From contig CAYXWM010000092.1 of assembly GCA_964468805.1 (NCBI GenBank), positions 1 through 6,273 of the forward strand: a stretch of DNA of 6,273 bases, read 5' to 3'. The notes beneath the pieces are model-generated. The model saw only the letters and a list, made by a program, of their open reading frames with translations, was not told the origin of the DNA and did not search any database. Shown here in pieces: positions 1 through 6,273 of the stretch. Position numbers and translations under genes: made by a program. Within the stretch, counting starts at the first letter, position 1. Each line of letters begins with the position of its first letter. This DNA is from CAYXWM01 sp964468805 (GTDB lineage: Bacteria > Bacillota > Clostridia > Lachnospirales > WRBF01).

Positions 1-543
1 AAAGTAAACTGTGACTTGGCATTAACTCAAGTTCCTCAAAACGCTAAAGTTGTAGTTTTACAAGGACCCTCCGGTAACTTCCATGCAGACGAACGCCGTA
101 AAGCTTGGGGTGCAGAGTTCTTTGAAAAACGTCCCGACGTTACAATCGTAGGCGAACAAATTGCCAACTGGAACAAAGACGAAGCTATGAGATACATGGA
201 AGACTGGGTACAATCCAATGACGAAATCCACGCTATTATAGCAATGAATGACAATATGTGTGCCGGAGCTTTGGAAGTAGTTAAAGATAACCCCAAATTT
301 GCAAACATTCTTGCCTATGGTGTAGACGGAACTGCCGAAGCTTGCTTACTTATCAAAGAAGGCAAAATGACCTCCACCTGTATGCAATCCGCATATGACT
401 TGGCTGAATTGTTGCTTTCCTCAGCCGATAAACTGCTCAAAGGCGAAGAAACTTCCATCAACACAGATATCGGCAATCCCCTTATAACCAAAGACAATGT
501 AGACGAATATATTGCAATTCTTAAAAATGCCGGAGCATTATAA
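1..543 (+). CDS. Sugar-type ABC transporter substrate-binding protein, C-terminal part (5' end outside window)
   Basis: The reading frame is open from base 1 to the TAA at 541-543, so the gene begins upstream and about 180 C-terminal residues are visible. The family is periplasmic binding protein type 1 (Peripla_BP_4, RbsB-like). Seen in order: an ADERRKAWGAEF segment where ribose-binding proteins carry a ligand-contacting Arg, an AMNDNMCAGALEV segment matching the family's A-x-N-D-x-M-x-x-G-A motif, GVDGTAEA (Asp codon at 325) and TSTCMQSAYD (Gln codon at 385). In RbsB the equivalent Asp and Gln contact the sugar. These proteins capture a solute outside the membrane and hand it to an ABC permease; in monoderms they are lipoproteins, but the signal region is not visible here. 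The ligand is unknown. Most Arg codons are CGN, unlike the AGA-rich efflux genes, which may reflect high expression. It is the last gene of its unit, since a strong terminator follows. The family call is firm. Confidence 0.88.
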   Translation, partial: KVNCDLALTQVPQNAKVVVLQGPSGNFHADERRKAWGAEFFEKRPDVTIVGEQIANWNKDEAMRYMEDWVQSNDEIHAIIAMNDNMCAGALEVVKDNPKFANILAYGVDGTAEACLLIKEGKMTSTCMQSAYDLAELLLSSADKLLKGEETSINTDIGNPLITKDNVDEYIAILKNAGAL

Positions 544-591
544 TATCGTAACTGTTTACGTATTTTATTATTTATTATAATAATTAAAACT

Positions 592-632
592 AAACACCTA
601 TGTTGCTTATATCAAGCAATATAGGTGTTTTT
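592..632 (+). terminator. Rho-independent terminator, probably bidirectional
   Basis: A 17-bp stem (592-608 paired with 614-630) contains a single G-U pair (602/620) and closes on a 5-nt loop, ATATC. A T run (628-632) follows on the plus strand. It lies 49 nt after the stop of the binding-protein gene. On the minus strand the same hairpin is followed by a U-rich tract read from 591 downward, so it can also stop the regulator transcript, whose stop is about 93 nt away. Confidence 0.9.
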
Positions 633-724
633 GATTATAAATCTACTTTATTTAAAATGTACCCCATTATTTAATTATACGTTTATCTATTCACGCTTTT
701 TTAAAGTCTGCTAATGTATATTCA

Positions 725-1300
725 TTATTTCGCATCAAAGGCTCGCAATCCTTCTATCTCAAATGTGTGAGTTAAAAAAGACATTTCCGCCGGGCTTTGT
801 TTCATGCCTGATTTAAGCCATTCTACAACAACATTGGCATTGCCGCTGCAAATATATATAGAGAGATATTTGGAAATTTTAGGGTCTATGCCTCTTTCTG
901 CGGCCCAGGCAGAAACATGTCGTTTTTGAACAAACCCTACCAAATCGTTTATTACCGAATTCAAACGCTGCATACCAATAAGTGCCAAGCACAACTTGCT
1001 GTTATCGGCTATAAACTTATACAAGGCCTCATGAATATCCATATTGCAGTTATCAAAATCGCTCATATCTATTTTAGCTAATTTATCAGACAATTCAGAC
1101 ACCACTTCTTTTTCCAAGATATCCAAAAGCACGTGTTGGTCGCTGTAGTGGGCATAAAATGTACTGCGATTAATGTCGGCTACTTCGCAAATCTCTTTCA
1201 CCGTTATATTGTAAATGCTTTTACTTTCCAAAAGTTTAATAAGTGCATCTTTTATCCTATTTTGGGTATGTTTTATACGTCTGTCTTTTTTCTCGGTCAT
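725..1300 (-). CDS. TetR/AcrR-family transcriptional regulator, probable repressor of the adjacent efflux operon
   Basis: This is a 191-residue cytoplasmic DNA-binding protein, a normal TetR length. The N-terminal domain (about residues 8-55) has the family signature: a helix with RIKDALIKLLE, then ITVKEICEVADINRSTFYAHYSD at about 32-54, which is the helix-turn-helix with the typical STFYxHY recognition end. The C-terminal two thirds is helical and variable, as expected for a ligand-binding and dimerisation domain. The start is the ATG at 1300 because AGGAG (1306-1310) lies 5 nt upstream of it. A longer in-frame form from a TTG at 1333 has no such site and would add 11 residues that do not look like the family. 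The gene diverges from the adaptor-permease pair across 217 bp, the usual arrangement for a local repressor of an RND pump. Repression of the pump and of itself is inferred. The ligand is unknown. Confidence 0.9.
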   Translation of the reverse strand: MTEKKDRRIKHTQNRIKDALIKLLESKSIYNITVKEICEVADINRSTFYAHYSDQHVLLDILEKEVVSELSDKLAKIDMSDFDNCNMDIHEALYKFIADNSKLCLALIGMQRLNSVINDLVGFVQKRHVSAWAAERGIDPKISKYLSIYICSGNANVVVEWLKSGMKQSPAEMSFLTHTFEIEGLRAFDAK

Positions 1301-1305
1301 AAATG

Positions 1306-1310
1306 CTCCT
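1306..1310 (-). promoter_or_regulatory. Ribosome binding site that fixes the regulator start
   Basis: Read on the minus strand this is AGGAG, 5 nt before the ATG at 1300. It favours the 191-residue form over the upstream TTG start at 1333. Confidence 0.75.
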
Positions 1311-1326
1311 ATATTTTTTCGGATTT

Positions 1327-1364
1327 CCAACAAGAATAATTGTATTGTTGGTTTTACAACAATA
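1327..1364. promoter_or_regulatory. Candidate TetR operator: three CAACAA half-sites in alternating orientation
   Basis: The perfect dyad TATTGTTG-N6-CAACAATA occupies 1343-1364. A further CCAACAA at 1327-1333 forms a second inverted repeat with TTGTTGG at 1345-1351 (7 bp arms, 11-nt spacer). The middle half-site is therefore shared by two overlapping dyads. The cluster covers the proposed regulator -10 and spacer and lies 16 nt upstream of the -35 of the strongest efflux-operon promoter. Position and symmetry suit a TetR dimer site, but binding by this protein is inferred. Confidence 0.5.
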
Positions 1365-1367
1365 ATA
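1339..1367 (-). promoter_or_regulatory. Possible promoter of the TetR regulator
   Basis: On the minus strand a good -10, TACAAT (1344-1339), sits 17 nt after a poor -35, TATTAT (1367-1362). Transcription would start around 1332, giving a leader of about 30 nt. The candidate operator dyad covers the whole spacer, so binding there would block it and give autoregulation. The weak -35 keeps confidence low. Confidence 0.35.
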
Positions 1368-1380
1368 ACATAATTGATGA

Positions 1381-1409
1381 TTGAAAAGCAACACAGTGTA
1401 TTTTATACT
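1381..1409 (+). promoter_or_regulatory. Sigma-A type promoter for the adaptor-permease operon
   Basis: TTGAAA (1381-1386), a 17-nt spacer and TATACT (1404-1409) match the housekeeping consensus well. Transcription would start near 1416, leaving a leader of about 100 nt that contains the 1448-1482 dyad. It lies just downstream of the CAACAA half-site cluster. Confidence 0.6.
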
Positions 1410-1447
1410 ATGTCAATGCCGGTTAAGTTATAAATAAAATTAATTAT

Positions 1448-1482
1448 AAGCCCTTATTCAATTTGCTTTACTTATAAGGCTT
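1448..1482 (+). promoter_or_regulatory. Imperfect dyad in the efflux operon leader
   Basis: AAGCC (1448-1452) and TTAT (1454-1457), separated by one bulged C, pair with ATAAGGCTT (1474-1482) across a 16-nt loop. It could be a leader RNA stem or a protein-binding site. TTATAAG also recurs as a direct repeat at 1444 and 1472, 28 bp apart. No function can be assigned. It has no T run, so it is not a plain terminator. Confidence 0.3.
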
Positions 1483-1490
1483 AATACAAT
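1463..1490 (+). promoter_or_regulatory. Alternative, weaker promoter for the efflux operon
   Basis: TTGCTT (1463-1468), a 16-nt spacer and TACAAT (1485-1490) would start transcription near 1497, only about 20 nt before the adaptor ATG. If used, the 1448-1482 dyad would straddle it and could act as an operator. The -35 matches poorly, so the 1381 promoter is preferred. Confidence 0.3.
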
Positions 1491-1517
1491 AACACGGTTT
1501 TTCATGGGGGTAAATTT

Positions 1518-2999
1518 ATGAAAAAGAAAATGCTATCAAGCTTTGCGGCTTGTTTGGGCACTGTATTAATGTTTTCAACACTTGTGGGCTGCAGCGATCT
1601 TACAGGAGAAGCAGCAAATCCCAAAGATATAAAGCAGGTATCCGTAGTAGAGACGGCGGAAGAAGAATATATAAACATGTCCGGTTACAAAGGTTTTACG
1701 GTAGCAAAAGATATTACCAAATTATCTTTTGAACAGCCGGGAAAGGTAAAAACGGTTTACGTAGAAAAAGGTCAGGCGATTCAGGCAGGAGATGTGTTGG
1801 CTGAATTGGACACAGAATACAGCAATATGGCCTTGGACAATGCTCAACAAAATGTCCTTTTGGCACAAAACGGCGTTGAACAATTAAAAGACGCGGCAGA
1901 AAAAGTAAAACTGGGCATATCCGCTGAAAAAATCAATTTAGAAAAGGCTGTGGATGCACTTGAAGCAGAGAAAATAAATTTACAAAAAGCAGAAACAGCT
2001 TTGGAAGCTGAAAAAATAAACTTAAATAAGATAGAAAATTCATACGAAACGGCCCTGGAAAAAATCCGCTTAAATTACAATGATATTAAAGACAAACACG
2101 ATAAATTTCTAACCTTGTACGGTCAAGGAATAGTATCGGAAAAAGACTACAACGAAATAAAATTGGCATTGGATACGGTTACAACCGAACTAAACAACAC
2201 CGAAACATCCTATGCAAACGATTTAAACCTGCAAAAAAAGAATATAAATAGCATGGAAAAAACCAACGAGTTACAAAAAATCAGCATACAAAACTCCGAA
2301 AAAAATATAAAGCTTCAACGTATAAACATCCAAAACTCCGAAAAACAATTACAATCTGTTTATACTCAAATTGAAGGTGCAAAAGTTAAAGAAAATCAAG
2401 CCGACATAGGTGTCAGACAACAGGAAAAGCAATTAAACGACAGTAAAATTATTTCTCCGGTCAGCGGTTACGTCATAGAAACCTTGGTGAAAGCCGGAGA
2501 AGAAACAGCCGCCGGTTATCCGGTTGTGGTTGTAAAGTCGGAACATAATATTATAAGAATCGGAATACCTGTAGAAGATTATTCCAAAATTAAGCAGGGC
2601 ACGGAAGTAACCATGGAATCTTTCGGAGAGAAATTCAACGGGAAAATTACCTTAATCAGTCAATATCCCGACGAATCCACAAGAACATATTATGCGGAAA
2701 TTACGCCATCCAAACCGGACTTAACCCCGGGCAGTATAGTTGACGTTAAAATTCCCACCGAAACAAATAAAGCAATACTACTGCCCATCAGGTCTGTTTT
2801 TAATATAGACGGTGTGGATTACGTATATTGTGTAGAAAAAAATTCGGAAGATGCGGAAGTAGTGGTCAGAAAAGAAGTAATTTTGGGAGAAACCTATAAT
2901 GATAAGGTCGTTATTACGAATTTACCCTCCGGTTTAAAAGTTGTAACGGAAGGAATAAAGTATATCAAGGAAAATCAAAGGGTGCGATTAGATAAATAA
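1518..2999 (+). CDS. RND efflux periplasmic adaptor (membrane fusion protein), lipoprotein with an extended coiled-coil hairpin
   Basis: The protein has 493 residues, longer than the roughly 400 of AcrA. A signal peptide ends in lipobox LVGC, so Cys25 should be lipidated and anchored to the outer face of the cytoplasmic membrane. Domains in order: start of the beta-barrel at about 40-65; first half of the biotinyl-lipoyl domain at about 66-100 (PGKVKTVYVEKGQAIQAGD); a helical hairpin at about 101-305; second lipoyl half at about 308-340 (SPVSGYVIETLVKAGEE); beta-barrel at about 341-415; membrane-proximal domain at about 416-493. The hairpin tip reads K196-x3-L200-x6-S207, the RLS docking pattern of TolC-binding adaptors with Arg replaced by Lys. 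Each hairpin arm has three 14-residue repeats. Its role is to couple the downstream permease to an exit duct or the outside. The start is supported by GGGGGT, 7 nt before the ATG. It shares an operon with the permease (96-nt gap). The family call is firm; the substrate is unknown. Confidence 0.93.
   Translation: MKKKMLSSFAACLGTVLMFSTLVGCSDLTGEAANPKDIKQVSVVETAEEEYINMSGYKGFTVAKDITKLSFEQPGKVKTVYVEKGQAIQAGDVLAELDTEYSNMALDNAQQNVLLAQNGVEQLKDAAEKVKLGISAEKINLEKAVDALEAEKINLQKAETALEAEKINLNKIENSYETALEKIRLNYNDIKDKHDKFLTLYGQGIVSEKDYNEIKLALDTVTTELNNTETSYANDLNLQKKNINSMEKTNELQKISIQNSEKNIKLQRINIQNSEKQLQSVYTQIEGAKVKENQADIGVRQQEKQLNDSKIISPVSGYVIETLVKAGEETAAGYPVVVVKSEHNIIRIGIPVEDYSKIKQGTEVTMESFGEKFNGKITLISQYPDESTRTYYAEITPSKPDLTPGSIVDVKIPTETNKAILLPIRSVFNIDGVDYVYCVEKNSEDAEVVVRKEVILGETYNDKVVITNLPSGLKVVTEGIKYIKENQRVRLDK
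1923..2048 (+). repeat. Three tandem 14-codon repeats in the ascending arm of the adaptor hairpin
   Basis: Residues 136-149, 150-163 and 164-177 read AEKINLEKAVDALE, AEKINLQKAETALE and AEKINLNKIENSYE. Fourteen residues is two heptads, so the coiled-coil register is kept. A degenerate fourth unit (TALEKIRLNYNDIK, 178-191) follows. Synonymous changes between copies (for example atc aat tta versus ata aac tta) show that the duplication is not recent. Confidence 0.85.
2229..2354 (+). repeat. Three tandem 14-codon repeats in the descending arm of the adaptor hairpin
   Basis: Residues 238-251, 252-265 and 266-279 read LQKKNINSMEKTNE, LQKISIQNSEKNIK and LQRINIQNSEKQLQ. The 15-base string CAAAACTCCGAAAAA is identical at 2289 and 2331, 42 bp apart, so copies two and three look younger than the ascending-arm copies. 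The unit length equals that in the ascending arm. Confidence 0.85.
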
Positions 3000-3095
3000 G
3001 TTAATCTTATATTCAGCTTTTTCTGTAAGATGGATTTAGGTCTTTAAAACAGAGTTACTGTAATTTTTAACCCCACGCACTCTCCGGAGGTTTAT

Positions 3096-6000
3096 ATGGA
3101 TAAAAAAGGACTAATGTATTATATCTTGAAGAAAAGAAACATAGCATTAATATTTGCCGCTTTTATTATTATTTTCGGGGTAGTGTGTTATGCTACGTTG
3201 CCGAAACAGTTATATCCCGTGTTTCCCATGCCCATGGCTATAGTTACGGCTGTTTATCCCGGGGCTTCCGCCGAGGACATGGAGGTTTTGGTTACCGAAA
3301 AAATAGAGGATGTTTTAATGCAGGCAGAGGGATTTGATTCCTGCGAATCTTATTCCACGGAAAGCGTCAGCATAACTGAAATGTATTTTGATATAGGCAT
3401 GTCCGCCGGGGCTTTGGAAAAGAGCAAAAGCGATTTGCGTTTTAAAGTTGAGGCATTGAAAGGCTCGGTATTACCTCAAGGGCTAACATATTTAAATTAC
3501 AATACGGATGTAGGTACCACAGAAGGGCTTTTTTTAGCCTTTACAGGTGATGGTATAAGTAAGAACGAATTGTTTCAAAGGGCAGACGAATTAAAAACTC
3601 AATTGCAAAACATGCCCGGTGTAAAAAGAGTAAGTATAGGAGGCAAGCCGGAAGAAGAAATAAGAATTACGGTCCAAACCGACAAACTCAACCTAATGAA
3701 GCTTTCGTTGTCAGAATTGGGCAGTATTATCGGCTATCAAAACAGCTTGATTCCCACCGGTGAAATCGAGTTCGAGGAGGATATTATTAAGGTAAACTCC
3801 TCCGGAGCCTTTGAAAGTATAGACGAAATAGAAGATTTAATTATAGATATTGACAAAAATACCGGAGCCGTCACCTGTTTAAAAGATATAGCCTCTGTAG
3901 ATAAGGTGCAAAACAGAGACAGCAAAAGATATGATTATAACGGCAAAGCCGCCATACTTTTAAGCCTCAGTTACAGTGAGGGAATAGACGTAGTCTCCGC
4001 CGGCGGTGAAATACTAAAGCAGGTAGATAAATTTAAAAGCAATCTGCCGGCAGGTATTGAGGTACATAAAGTTGTTGATTTGTCATCGGATGTTAATAAG
4101 TCCATCTCGGAATTTACCTTTAGCGTTATCCAAGCGGTTGTAATAGTTTTGGCAGTTATAATTTTGGGAATGAACTTTAGAAACGGCGGAATTGTGGCAG
4201 TTGCCATACCGGTTTCCATAATGGCTCCCTTTTTGGTAATGAAAGTATTTGGCATAGACATACAGTTTATGTCATTGGCGGCTTTGATAATTGCTCTCGG
4301 TATGCTGGTTGATAACGCCATTGTAGTCAGCGATGCTGTTCAAGTTAGGATAGATGCGGGCGAAGATAGGTTATCCGCCTGTATCAACGGAACAAGAGAG
4401 GTTAATTTACCCGTATTGGCTTCGGTTTTAACAACAGTAGCCATATTTATAATGATATACTTTTTGCCGGGCACTATGTTCAGCTTTTCAAACAGTTTAC
4501 CTACCATTATTATAGTATCCTTAATGGTTTCATATTTTGTATCAATTACAATAACTCCTATTATGTGTTATTTGCTTATGAAAAAATCACCGCAAAATAA
4601 AGCAAAATACTTAAAGCTGTTTGATAAATTGGAAAATTTGGTGAACAAAGTATTGCAAAGAGCACTGAAACATAAAATACGAACCATAATAATTTCAGTG
4701 GTAATACTGCTTGTAAGTGTTTCTGTGTTTGCCTTTATAAACGTTGAGTTTATGCCCAAATCCGATAAAAAATTGATTGATATAAGCATAGCGGCTTCGA
4801 CGGATACAGATATCAGAAAGACCGAAGAAGTTGTAAAAAAGGTATTGGAGACAGTTTCAGAGCAACCGGAAGTTGTATATTATTTATCTGCAACCGGAGG
4901 CACTTTACCCAAATACGATTTTTGCTTCTTACCCTCTGTGGACCGTATCGGCAAAGGGAATATAGTCCTCGGTATAGATTTATCCAAGGGTAAACGCTTT
5001 AAGAACAATGAGCGTTTTACGGAGTTTCTTCAAAATGAACTGAATATGGTTACCGAGGGCTGTTCCGTTACGGTAAAAGAATTGGATGTAGTACCCAAGT
5101 CATCGGCACCCATACAATTAAAAATAATCGGCGATAACTTTGATGAACTAAATAAAGCCTCCGAAATAATAGAAACCCAACTGGAACAAACAGAAGGCAT
5201 AAGAACGTTATTCAGCGACAGGCAATTGAAAACATCGCAATATTATGTTGACATAGATAACACATCACTTAATACCTACGGCTTGACCAAAGCAGAATTA
5301 TTAAGTGAAGTAAACATAGCTCTTATGGGAAGAAATATTACTCAATTCCGAAGTGATACCCAAGAATACCCGGTGGTTTTAAAGGGAGATATTGATTCCA
5401 CCGAGGATTTGCGTAACTTAATGATTAAGTCAAACATTACCGGCTCAAAACATCAAACAAGACAGATGTCCCATGTAACCTTAAAAGACAATTACTCGCT
5501 GATTTCCCGTTATAACGGAAATAGAGTAGTAAAAGTAGCCGCCTATCCCAAGGTGGGGTATGCACCTATCAAGCTTCAAAAGCAACTGGAGAAAAAGTTG
5601 GAAGCAACAGAGCTTGGTAATGTGGAGCTTGTTTATGAAGGCGACGCGGAACAAATGGAACTTTCCGTAAATGGTTTAATAATAGGTTCTATAGCCGGGA
5701 TAGCCGGGATTTTTATAGTTTTGTATTTTCAATTTTACTCTTTGAAAAAGGTGCTTATTACCCTTTGTGCCATTCCCTTTGCACTTGTGGGAGCAAGCTT
5801 CGGATTGTTTATTCTTAATCCCGGATTTAATTTATTTACCATATTGGGTATATTAAGTTTGTTCGGTGTGGTGGTAAACAACTCTATAGTATTGGTTGAT
5901 TATATAGAATCCGAAAGGGCTGCCGGAGTACCCCTAACGGAGGCATGTAAATCCGCTGTAAAAAGAAGGTTTCGTCCAATTTATTTAAGCACAGTTACAA

Positions 6001-6164
6001 CGGTTTTGGGAATGATTCCGCTGGCTTTCGGCAAGAATCTTCTGTTTACCGGTCTTGCCACTGCGTTTATGTGCGGTGCCGCCGTATGTATGTTTTTTAC
6101 TCTGATTTTAATTCCGGTAATATACGATTTACAATCGGGAAGAAAACAAAAACACAAATGTTAA
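3096..6164 (+). CDS. RND efflux permease (AcrB/ACR_tran family), full length
   Basis: This 1022-residue protein is close to the usual 1030-1050 and appears intact. It is the proton-driven inner-membrane pump. The typical RND two-fold layout is visible: TM1 at about 14-33, first large extracytoplasmic loop at 34-335, TM2-TM6 at about 340-492, TM7 at about 528-549, second loop at 551-855, TM8-TM12 at about 857-1009. The start of loop 1 has the family pattern (LPKQLYPVFPMP, then VYPGASAEDME). In TM4, GMLVDNAIVV keeps Asp406 (AcrB Asp407) but has Asn407 at the Asp408 position. In TM10, GVVVNNSIVLVDY has Asn928 where AcrB has Lys940. The TM11 Arg (Arg960 in RRFRPI, AcrB Arg971) is kept. This points to an HAE-type pump rather than CusA-type metal export, but the substrate is not readable. 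GGAGG at 3086-3090, 5 nt before the ATG, supports the start. It is co-transcribed with the adaptor. No terminator is visible after it before the putative IS end. Confidence 0.95.
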   Translation: MDKKGLMYYILKKRNIALIFAAFIIIFGVVCYATLPKQLYPVFPMPMAIVTAVYPGASAEDMEVLVTEKIEDVLMQAEGFDSCESYSTESVSITEMYFDIGMSAGALEKSKSDLRFKVEALKGSVLPQGLTYLNYNTDVGTTEGLFLAFTGDGISKNELFQRADELKTQLQNMPGVKRVSIGGKPEEEIRITVQTDKLNLMKLSLSELGSIIGYQNSLIPTGEIEFEEDIIKVNSSGAFESIDEIEDLIIDIDKNTGAVTCLKDIASVDKVQNRDSKRYDYNGKAAILLSLSYSEGIDVVSAGGEILKQVDKFKSNLPAGIEVHKVVDLSSDVNKSISEFTFSVIQAVVIVLAVIILGMNFRNGGIVAVAIPVSIMAPFLVMKVFGIDIQFMSLAALIIALGMLVDNAIVVSDAVQVRIDAGEDRLSACINGTREVNLPVLASVLTTVAIFIMIYFLPGTMFSFSNSLPTIIIVSLMVSYFVSITITPIMCYLLMKKSPQNKAKYLKLFDKLENLVNKVLQRALKHKIRTIIISVVILLVSVSVFAFINVEFMPKSDKKLIDISIAASTDTDIRKTEEVVKKVLETVSEQPEVVYYLSATGGTLPKYDFCFLPSVDRIGKGNIVLGIDLSKGKRFKNNERFTEFLQNELNMVTEGCSVTVKELDVVPKSSAPIQLKIIGDNFDELNKASEIIETQLEQTEGIRTLFSDRQLKTSQYYVDIDNTSLNTYGLTKAELLSEVNIALMGRNITQFRSDTQEYPVVLKGDIDSTEDLRNLMIKSNITGSKHQTRQMSHVTLKDNYSLISRYNGNRVVKVAAYPKVGYAPIKLQKQLEKKLEATELGNVELVYEGDAEQMELSVNGLIIGSIAGIAGIFIVLYFQFYSLKKVLITLCAIPFALVGASFGLFILNPGFNLFTILGILSLFGVVVNNSIVLVDYIESERAAGVPLTEACKSAVKRRFRPIYLSTVTTVLGMIPLAFGKNLLFTGLATAFMCGAAVCMFFTLILIPVIYDLQSGRKQKHKC

Positions 6165-6220
6165 AGCCATTTACAAATCATAACTATGCTTTTACTTGTA
6201 TTAAAAAACAACCTTCAAAG

Positions 6221-6273
6221 TGAACAGAACCCCGTAAAACGGACATTGAAATAAAAGCACCTCCTATTGTAGA
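6221..6273. mobile_element. Probable terminal end of an IS3-family insertion sequence, truncated by the window
   Basis: TGAACAGAACCCC at 6221-6233 runs into a GTAAAACGGACA segment. Read on the minus strand this gives TGTCCGTTTTACGGGG then TTCTGTTCA, resembling from memory the terminal repeats of IS3-family elements in Clostridia, which end in 5'-TGAAC. A small CCGT-AAA-ACGG hairpin lies at 6232-6242. AAAAGCACCTCCTA (6254-6267) looks like one arm of a terminator whose partner would lie beyond the window; on the minus strand it reads AGGAGGTGCTTTT. No transposase or target duplication is visible, so this remains tentative. Confidence 0.42.

Noticed and set aside
544..724. Search for small genes, tRNAs or CRISPR repeats between the transporter gene and the regulator
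   Set aside because: Apart from the terminator hairpin, the 181-nt stretch shows no ribosome-bound small frame, tRNA-like fold or spaced repeats.
1301..1333. An 11-residue N-terminal extension of the regulator from a TTG codon at 1333
   Set aside because: The ATG at 1300 has a well-spaced AGGAG and matches the usual TetR N-terminus; the TTG has no comparable site.
1393..1413. Imperfect dyad ACA-N2-GTAT-N3-ATAC-N2-TGT over the efflux -10
   Set aside because: It shares no sequence with the CAACAA half-sites, has mismatches, and is short enough to arise by chance in AT-rich DNA. It is not strong enough to call as an operator.
3004..3031. ATCTTA/TAAGAT inverted repeat with an inner CAG/CTG in the gap between adaptor and permease
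   Set aside because: The stem is short, AT-rich and interrupted by a one-sided bulge, with no T run after it, so it is not a terminator. A role in mRNA processing cannot be excluded.
3050..3068. Weak hairpin ACAG-N5-CTGT followed by AATTTTT before the permease ribosome binding site
   Set aside because: Four base pairs are too few for intrinsic termination, and the permease needs transcription through this point.
3971..4321. A 116-codon minus-strand open frame inside the permease gene, and similar frames elsewhere (for example 36-308, 3737-3925, 4568-4789)
   Set aside because: They lie fully within strongly supported genes on the other strand, and their translations show no recognisable domain. 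They are shadow frames.

Overview
The window reads as low-GC bacterial chromosome of Bacillota (Clostridia-like) type. The supporting signs are AT-rich intergenic DNA, strong GGAGG-type ribosome binding sites, A/T-ending codons, a sigma-A style promoter and a regulator that looks like Firmicutes TetR proteins. The species cannot be named from the sequence.

Layout, left to right. (1) Bases 1-543 hold the 3' part of a sugar-type ABC transporter substrate-binding protein, cut by the window edge. A strong hairpin terminator (592-632) closes it. (2) A TetR/AcrR-family regulator lies on the minus strand (725-1300) and faces that terminator, which can serve both strands. (3) A 217-bp divergent intergenic region (1301-1517) holds candidate promoters for both directions, a cluster of CAACAA half-sites that is a good operator candidate, and a dyad in the leader. 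(4) Two plus-strand genes follow. One is a lipoprotein periplasmic adaptor (membrane fusion protein, 1518-2999) and the other is a full-length, 12-TM RND efflux permease (3096-6164). (5) The right edge (6221-6273) looks like the terminal inverted repeat of an IS3-type insertion sequence plus one arm of a terminator hairpin. No transposase is inside the window.

The core is a drug or lipophile efflux module. The adaptor and permease should form the inner part of an RND pump. The divergent TetR protein is the expected ligand-sensing repressor of the operon and of itself. No TolC-like outer-membrane factor is visible. The substrate cannot be read from the sequence.

The most unusual feature is the adaptor. 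Its alpha-helical hairpin is about 200 residues long and carries three tandem 14-residue repeats in each arm. At the tip it has a Lys version of the RLS motif that in Gram-negative adaptors docks to TolC. Otherwise this is a recognisable efflux locus. I see no evidence for an entirely new type of system.
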